A stretch of 64,000 bases of DNA from Streptomyces lichenis (GTDB taxonomy: Bacteria > Actinomycetota > Actinomycetes > Streptomycetales > Streptomycetaceae), in contig NZ_JALPTH010000002.1 in assembly GCF_023218175.1 (NCBI RefSeq), positions 186,001-250,000 on the forward strand. Direction: 5' to 3'. The translations under genes were made by a program, and so were the position numbers. Below the pieces are notes generated by a model, which was not told where the DNA came from, did no database searches, and saw only the letters and a program-made list of their open reading frames with translations. Shown here piece by piece: positions 59,720 to 64,000 of this stretch; position 1 is the stretch's first letter, and each line of letters opens with the position of its first letter.

Positions 59720-61573
59720 TCAGTCCCGCGGTTTGATCCGGGCCAGGGCGCGGGCCGCCCCGGGGGACAGCCGGCCGAGCAGCCGGAAGACGCGGGCCTC
59801 CGGAGTCACCGCGACCACCGCCTCATTGCGCGCCACCGCCCGCAGGATCGCGTCGGCGACCTTCTCCGGCGGGTAGTTGCGCAGCCCGTACAACCGGGCC
59901 GCCTCCCGCTGCCGGCGCTGCTCCTCCTCCGCCGACACCCCGGCGAACCGGGCCGTGGAGGTGATGGAGGTGTTCACGATCCCGGGGCAGATCGCGCTCA
60001 CCCCGATGGAGTGGTCCCCCAGCTCGGCGCGCAGGCACTCGCTGAGCATCAGCACCGCCGCCTTGGAGGTGCTGTAGGCGGGCAGCGTACGCGAGGGCTG
60101 GTAGGCCGCCGCGGAGGCGATGTTCACGATGTGGCCGCCCTGACCGCGCTCCGCCATCTGCCGCCCGAACAGCCGGCAGCCGTGGATCACCCCCCACAGG
60201 TTCACCTCCAGCACCCGCCGCCAGTCCTCGGCCGAGGTGTCCAGGAAGGTGCCCGACAGGCCGATGCCCGCGTTGTTCACCAGGACGTCCACCGTGCCGT
60301 ACGCGGCGGCGACCCGCTCGGCCAGCTTCTCCATCGCCTGCTCGTCGGAGACGTCCGCCTCCTCGGCCCAGGCGTCCGCGGCACCCACCAGCCGGGCCAT
60401 CTCGGCCGTCCGGGCCGCGCCCTGGGCGTCCCGGTCCACCGCCACCACCCGGGCCCCGGCCTCCGCGAACGCGAAGGCGGTGACCCGCCCGATCCCGCTC
60501 GCCGCGCCCGTGATCAGGACCAGCCGGCCGCTGAACCGGTCCGCGTAGGGGCGGGCCGCGGCGAGCGGCGCCGGAAGCTCGGCGCCCGGCTCCTCGTGCG
60601 CGGTGACGAACTCGCCGATCCATGCCGCCAGCTGGTCCGGCCGGGTCCTCGGCACCCAGTGCCTGGCGTCCAGGGCGCGGCGCACCAGCTGCGGCGCCCA
60701 GCGGTCCAGGTCGTCGTAGAGCCGCTCGGACAGGAAGGCGTCCCCGGTCGGGGTGATCAACTGCACCGGGACATGGGCGTACGCGTCCGGGCGCGGCCTG
60801 CGCAGCCGGGGCCGGACGTTGTCCCGGTACAGCCAGGCGCCGTGTGCCGCGTCCCGGGGCAGCGAGGAGGTCGGGTAGCCGTCGTCGGGGGTCTTCTCCA
60901 GCCGCTGGACCAGCCCCGGCCAGCGCTTGCCGAGCGGCCCGCGCCAGGCCAGCTCGGGCAGCACCGGGGTGTGCAGCGCGTAGACGTACCAGGACTTGGC
61001 GCCCTGCCCCAGCAGCTGGCCGACCCGGCGCGGGGTGGGCCGCGCCATTCGCCGCCTGATCCAGTGCCCGAAGTGGTCCAGGGACGGGCCGGACATCGAG
61101 GTGAAGGAGGCGATCCGGCCCTCGGTGCGCCGTACCGTCGCGAACTCCCAGGCCTGCACCGAGCCCCAGTCGTGCCCCACCACATGCACCGGCCGCCCGG
61201 GGCTCACCGCGGCCGCCACGGCCAGGAAGTCGTCCGTCAGCTTCTCCAGGGTGAAGCCGCCGCGCAGCGGTTTCGGCGCCGAGGACCTGCCGTGGCCGCG
61301 GACGTCGTAGAGCACCACATGGAACCGGTCCGCCAGCCGGTGGGCGACCTCGGCCCACACCTCCTTGGAGTCCGGATAGCCGTGCACCAGCACCACCGTG
61401 GGCCGGGCCGCGTCCCCCAGCTCGGCCACGCACAGCTCGACCCCGCCGGTGCGCACCACCCGCTCCCGGGCCCCGTGCAGCAGCCCTTCCCCGCGCGCCC
61501 CCTCCACGGCACCGCTCCCTTCCGTACCGCTTCCCCTCGCAGGACCCACCGGACCGCTCCCCTCCGCCGTCAT
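59720..61573 (-). CDS. EphD-like fusion: alpha/beta epoxide hydrolase plus SDR
   Basis: 617 residues. The N-terminal half is an alpha/beta hydrolase with HGYPDSKEVW and nucleophile Asp135 in GHDWGS. His305 (ARHWVPRT) may complete the triad. The C-terminal half is a complete SDR: GAASGIG (356-362), NNAG (433-436) and Y500-xxx-K504. This two-domain layout matches mycobacterial EphD, linked to lipid modification. Its start overlaps the M24 gene's stop by 4 bases, so the two are translationally coupled. Substrate unknown. Confidence 0.88.
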   Translation of the reverse strand: MTAEGSGPVGPARGSGTEGSGAVEGARGEGLLHGARERVVRTGGVELCVAELGDAARPTVVLVHGYPDSKEVWAEVAHRLADRFHVVLYDVRGHGRSSAPKPLRGGFTLEKLTDDFLAVAAAVSPGRPVHVVGHDWGSVQAWEFATVRRTEGRIASFTSMSGPSLDHFGHWIRRRMARPTPRRVGQLLGQGAKSWYVYALHTPVLPELAWRGPLGKRWPGLVQRLEKTPDDGYPTSSLPRDAAHGAWLYRDNVRPRLRRPRPDAYAHVPVQLITPTGDAFLSERLYDDLDRWAPQLVRRALDARHWVPRTRPDQLAAWIGEFVTAHEEPGAELPAPLAAARPYADRFSGRLVLITGAASGIGRVTAFAFAEAGARVVAVDRDAQGAARTAEMARLVGAADAWAEEADVSDEQAMEKLAERVAAAYGTVDVLVNNAGIGLSGTFLDTSAEDWRRVLEVNLWGVIHGCRLFGRQMAERGQGGHIVNIASAAAYQPSRTLPAYSTSKAAVLMLSECLRAELGDHSIGVSAICPGIVNTSITSTARFAGVSAEEEQRRQREAARLYGLRNYPPEKVADAILRAVARNEAVVAVTPEARVFRLLGRLSPGAARALARIKPRD

Positions 61574-62451
61574 CGAACCGCCTCCCAGCGCCGCACATGC
61601 GGCAGATCGTCATCCAGCCAGAACGCGCTCTCCTCGGGATCCCGGGAGTCAGTGACCACCAGGAGCTCCTCGAACTTGGCGCCCGTACCGCGGAAGCCGA
61701 GGTGCGGTTCGACCGCCCACAGCCCGGGCCGCGGCGGGTGGTCGGAGAAGGTGTACGGCGACCACAGCGGGGACCAGCCGTCGCGGTGCCCGTGCACGGC
61801 GTCGCCCGCCAGTCCCCTAAGGGCCCGGGTGCCGAAGCCGAACACGGTCGGCGACCAGCGCCGCTGCCGTACCGCGCCCACCTTGTGGGCGATCACCCCG
61901 AAGGGGTAGGCGCGGTGCCGGTTGGCATAGCCCTGCCGCACCATCAGCCGGTCCACGTCCTCGTACACCTCCCGCAGGGTCCGGCGCTCCCGTACCTCCC
62001 GCAGGATGAGCTCGCGGTGCTCCCGGAGGTCGTCCATCAGCCGGTCCTGCAAGGGGTTGAGCCCCAGGGAGCCCGAGTAGCCGACATCGGCCGGGAAGCC
62101 GCGGTGCACCGGGGCCAGGTCCAGGATGAACGGCATCCCGGGCTCCAGCCGGCGACCGGTGGGGAAGAACTGCAGCGGTATCCGGAAGTCCGTGAAGGCG
62201 GTGCGGTCCCCGAACCAGGCGAACGGCAGATGGAACCAGTCGCGGACCCCGCGCTCCCGCAGCCACTCGCGCAGCATGCGGGCCGCCTCGCGTTCCGTGA
62301 TCCCGGGGTGGAGCCGGGCGGCCACCGCCTCGGCGCAGTCGTAGGCGAGCCGCTGCGCCTCACGGAAGCCGTCCAGCTCGGCCGCCGGGACCGCCGAGGT
62401 CCTGGGCGGGGTCGTCAGGGGCGCCGCAGCCGCCCAGGTCGTCGAAGTCAT
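61570..62451 (-). CDS. M24-family metallopeptidase-like protein
   Basis: 293 residues with the pita-bread (creatinase/methionine aminopeptidase-like) layout: RLAYDCAEAVAARLHPGITEREAARMLREWL, FILDLAPVHRGFPADVGYSGSLG and LWAVEPHLGFRGTGAKFEELLVVTD. The Asp and Glu ligands are recognisable. It is translationally coupled to the downstream EphD-like gene. ATG 62451 is chosen as start. Peptide or prolidase activity is not proven. Confidence 0.8.
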   Translation of the reverse strand: MTSTTWAAAAPLTTPPRTSAVPAAELDGFREAQRLAYDCAEAVAARLHPGITEREAARMLREWLRERGVRDWFHLPFAWFGDRTAFTDFRIPLQFFPTGRRLEPGMPFILDLAPVHRGFPADVGYSGSLGLNPLQDRLMDDLREHRELILREVRERRTLREVYEDVDRLMVRQGYANRHRAYPFGVIAHKVGAVRQRRWSPTVFGFGTRALRGLAGDAVHGHRDGWSPLWSPYTFSDHPPRPGLWAVEPHLGFRGTGAKFEELLVVTDSRDPEESAFWLDDDLPHVRRWEAVR

Positions 62452-62774
62452 GCCACCGTCCACCGTCGACTCGCGTGAGGCCGGTCGGGCCGGCCCGGGC
62501 CCACGTACCGCGGCAGAGCGCTACGTGGTCGTAACGTGACATCGATGAATGTGACAATGGTCGGCGGCTACGTCAAGGGTGCGGCACCGCCCTGTGGACA
62601 ACTCCGGCGGGCGATGTCATGCACATGGACTGTTTCACGTGAAACATCCCTCCATGGCGGGCAAGGCCGGGCAACCGGCCGACCGGCCCCTACGGGCCCG
62701 TACGCCTGGAGTCGGACATCGATCCGACCGTCAGGTCTGACGACGGGTGTGGCCCAGGACACTACGGTCGACGT
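62452..62774. other. Intergenic region with parS 9 and a DnaA box
   Basis: 320 bases between divergent genes. Contains TTGTCCACA on the minus strand (62593-62601) and parS 9. Near the right end TACGGT (62763-62768) is a candidate -10 for the ABC genes. No gene seen. Confidence 0.55.
62632..62645. other. parS site 9 (ParB-binding)
   Basis: Perfect GTTTCACGTGAAAC with flanking T and A, 31 bases right of a DnaA box. Confidence 0.95.
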
Positions 62775-63794
62775 GTGACTGTGATCGCTACCGAGAGCCT
62801 CAGCAAGCGGTTCCCCCGGGTGACCGCCCTCGACCGGCTCTCCCTCGACATCGGACCGGGCGTGACCGGGCTCGTCGGCGCCAATGGCGCGGGCAAGTCC
62901 ACCATGATCAAGATCCTGCTCGGGCTCTCCCCGGCCACCGAGGGCCGGGCCGAGGTCCTGGGGCTCGACGTGGCCACCAGTGGCGGCGCCATCCGCGAAC
63001 GGGTCGGCTACATGCCCGAGCACGACTGCCTGCCGGCGGACGTCTCGGCCACCGAGTTCGTCGTCCATATGGCCCGGATGTCGGGGCTGCCGCCCACCGC
63101 GGCCCGCGAGCGCACCGCCGACACCCTGCGCCATGTCGGCCTCTACGAGGAGCGCTACCGGCCCATCGGCGGCTACTCGACGGGGATGAAGCAGCGGGTC
63201 AAGCTGGCCCAGGCCCTGGTGCACGACCCGAAGCTGGTGCTGCTGGACGAGCCGACCAACGGCCTCGACCCGGTCGGCCGGGACGAGATGCTCGGCCTCA
63301 TCCGGCGGGTATGGACGGACTTCGGCATCTCGGTCCTGGTCACCTCCCACCTCCTCGGCGAGCTCGAACGCACCTGTGACCATGTGGTCGTCATCGACGG
63401 CGGCCGGCTGCTGCGCTCCAGCTCCACCAGCGACTTCACCCAGGCGACCGCCACCCTCGCCATCGAGGTCACCGACACCGACGCGCACCCGGATGGGACC
63501 AAGGCGTTGCGCGAGGCGCTCACCGCCGCCGGGGTCGCCCTCCACGCCGGTGAGGAGGAGGGGCTGCCGGGCGCCGGCCACATCCTGCTCCTCGACGCCG
63601 AGGGGGAGGAGACCTACGACATCGTGCGCGACACCGTGGCCGAACTCGGCCTTGGTCTGGTGCGCATGGAGCAGCGCCGCCACCGTATCGCCGAGGTGTT
63701 CCGCGCCGAGGCCCCCGCGGACGCCGAGCGGCCCGCCGACACCCACCGGCCGGCGGACGCGGGCCGGCCCGCCCAGGAGGTGCAGTCCCGGTGA
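62775..63794 (+). CDS. ABC transporter ATP-binding protein (exporter)
   Basis: 339 residues. Walker A GANGAGKST (Lys41), signature YSTGMKQRVKLAQAL, and Walker B LVLLDEPTNGLDPVG are intact; the GMKQR signature is of the ABC-2 drug/lipid exporter group. The C-terminal 50 residues are a Pro/Asp/Ala-rich tail. GTG 62775 has no Shine-Dalgarno and lies seven bases after a TACGGT -10, so the mRNA is probably leaderless. The permease gene overlaps its stop. Confidence 0.9.
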   Translation: MTVIATESLSKRFPRVTALDRLSLDIGPGVTGLVGANGAGKSTMIKILLGLSPATEGRAEVLGLDVATSGGAIRERVGYMPEHDCLPADVSATEFVVHMARMSGLPPTAARERTADTLRHVGLYEERYRPIGGYSTGMKQRVKLAQALVHDPKLVLLDEPTNGLDPVGRDEMLGLIRRVWTDFGISVLVTSHLLGELERTCDHVVVIDGGRLLRSSSTSDFTQATATLAIEVTDTDAHPDGTKALREALTAAGVALHAGEEEGLPGAGHILLLDAEGEETYDIVRDTVAELGLGLVRMEQRRHRIAEVFRAEAPADAERPADTHRPADAGRPAQEVQSR

Positions 63795-64000
63795 ACCACG
63801 ACAACCGGACCCCCGCCCACGCCCCGCTCCCGGCGCCCTCGGCACCTCTCGGGACCAAGGCCCCCGCCCCGGGGCAGCTGCCCGCGCAGGGCGGTGGTGA
63901 GCAGACCCGGATCCACAACATCGGCTACCGCTCCTACGACGGGCCGCGCCTCGGCCGCGCCTATGCGCGCCGCTCGCTCTTCGCCCAGTCGCTGAAGGGT
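63791..64000 (+). CDS. ABC-2 transporter permease, partial (cut by window end)
   Basis: About 70 N-terminal residues are visible; the frame is open at 64000. Start GTG 63791 overlaps the ATPase stop (GTGA). A Pro/Ala-rich head precedes IHNIGYRSYDGPRLGRAYARRSLFAQSLKG, the conserved start of a Streptomyces ABC-2 permease, before the first span. It is the partner of the upstream ATPase. Confidence 0.82.
   Translation, partial: MNHDNRTPAHAPLPAPSAPLGTKAPAPGQLPAQGGGEQTRIHNIGYRSYDGPRLGRAYARRSLFAQSLKG

Overview
The window is a high-GC actinobacterial chromosome segment, almost certainly from a Streptomyces. The indicators are GC-rich third codon positions, GTG starts, a linked ssgR/ssgA sporulation locus, a fused CydCD transporter, FemX, nine copies of the parS sequence GTTTCACGTGAAAC, and the gene order rpsF-ssb-rpsR-rplI-(MATE)-dnaB. 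As I recall it, this matches the arm just right of oriC in S. coelicolor. No tRNA, rRNA, CRISPR array, insertion sequence or prophage was seen. Function calls come from recognising protein families by eye; no search was run.

Layout. 1-9051: cell-envelope block (5'-complete but 3'-cut inositol-phosphate synthase, PadR regulator with a clear operator, class A PBP, GT87 glycosyltransferase, then a leftward run of membrane protein, FemX and alanine-racemase-like protein). 9139-14514: ribosomal/replication core (rpsF, ssb, rpsR, rplI, MATE pump, dnaB behind a DnaA-box cluster). 14556-24543: accessory metabolic and regulatory genes. These include a TetR/hydrolase pair with a perfect 17-bp-arm operator, a decayed stretch (17317-18079), a MerR regulator fused to beta-clamp domains, a serine hydrolase, a GNAT enzyme, and a MarR/MFS/HbpS-like unit. 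25193-32665: a flavohemoglobin with a very long proline-rich N-terminus, NUDIX, LysR, a cystathionine lyase-like enzyme, small membrane proteins, cupin, then a truncated ssgR followed by an intact ssgA. 32701-39917: YibE/F-like exporter, TPP riboswitch plus thiC, two membrane proteins, a phosphoesterase and a LacI regulator. 40319-50906: HisC-like aminotransferase and the respiratory block: perfect Rex operator, cydA, cydB, cydCD, and a DosS/DevS-like GAF histidine kinase without an adjacent response regulator. 51073-64000: FabG-like reductase, XRE regulator, metallo-beta-lactamase-fold protein, a low-GC 15-bp tandem repeat block, M23 peptidase, HAD phosphatase, LLM oxidoreductase, KptA, a MerR regulator with pentapeptide repeats, an M24 peptidase/EphD-like fusion pair, and an ABC-2 exporter cut by the window end.

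How it works together. Chromosome partition (parS), replication (dnaB, ssb, DnaA boxes), translation and envelope growth genes share this origin-proximal region. The cyd block is apparently switched by redox state through Rex and possibly by a haem-based kinase. thiC is under thiamine control through RNA. ssgA is intact but its usual activator gene has lost the effector domain, which is the most biologically surprising lesion here. The other standout is the MerR-clamp fusion with its overlapping helical partner. Three unrelated places carry 15-bp tandem repeats in the same size class: the PBP tail, the MerR N-terminus, and an intergenic block.
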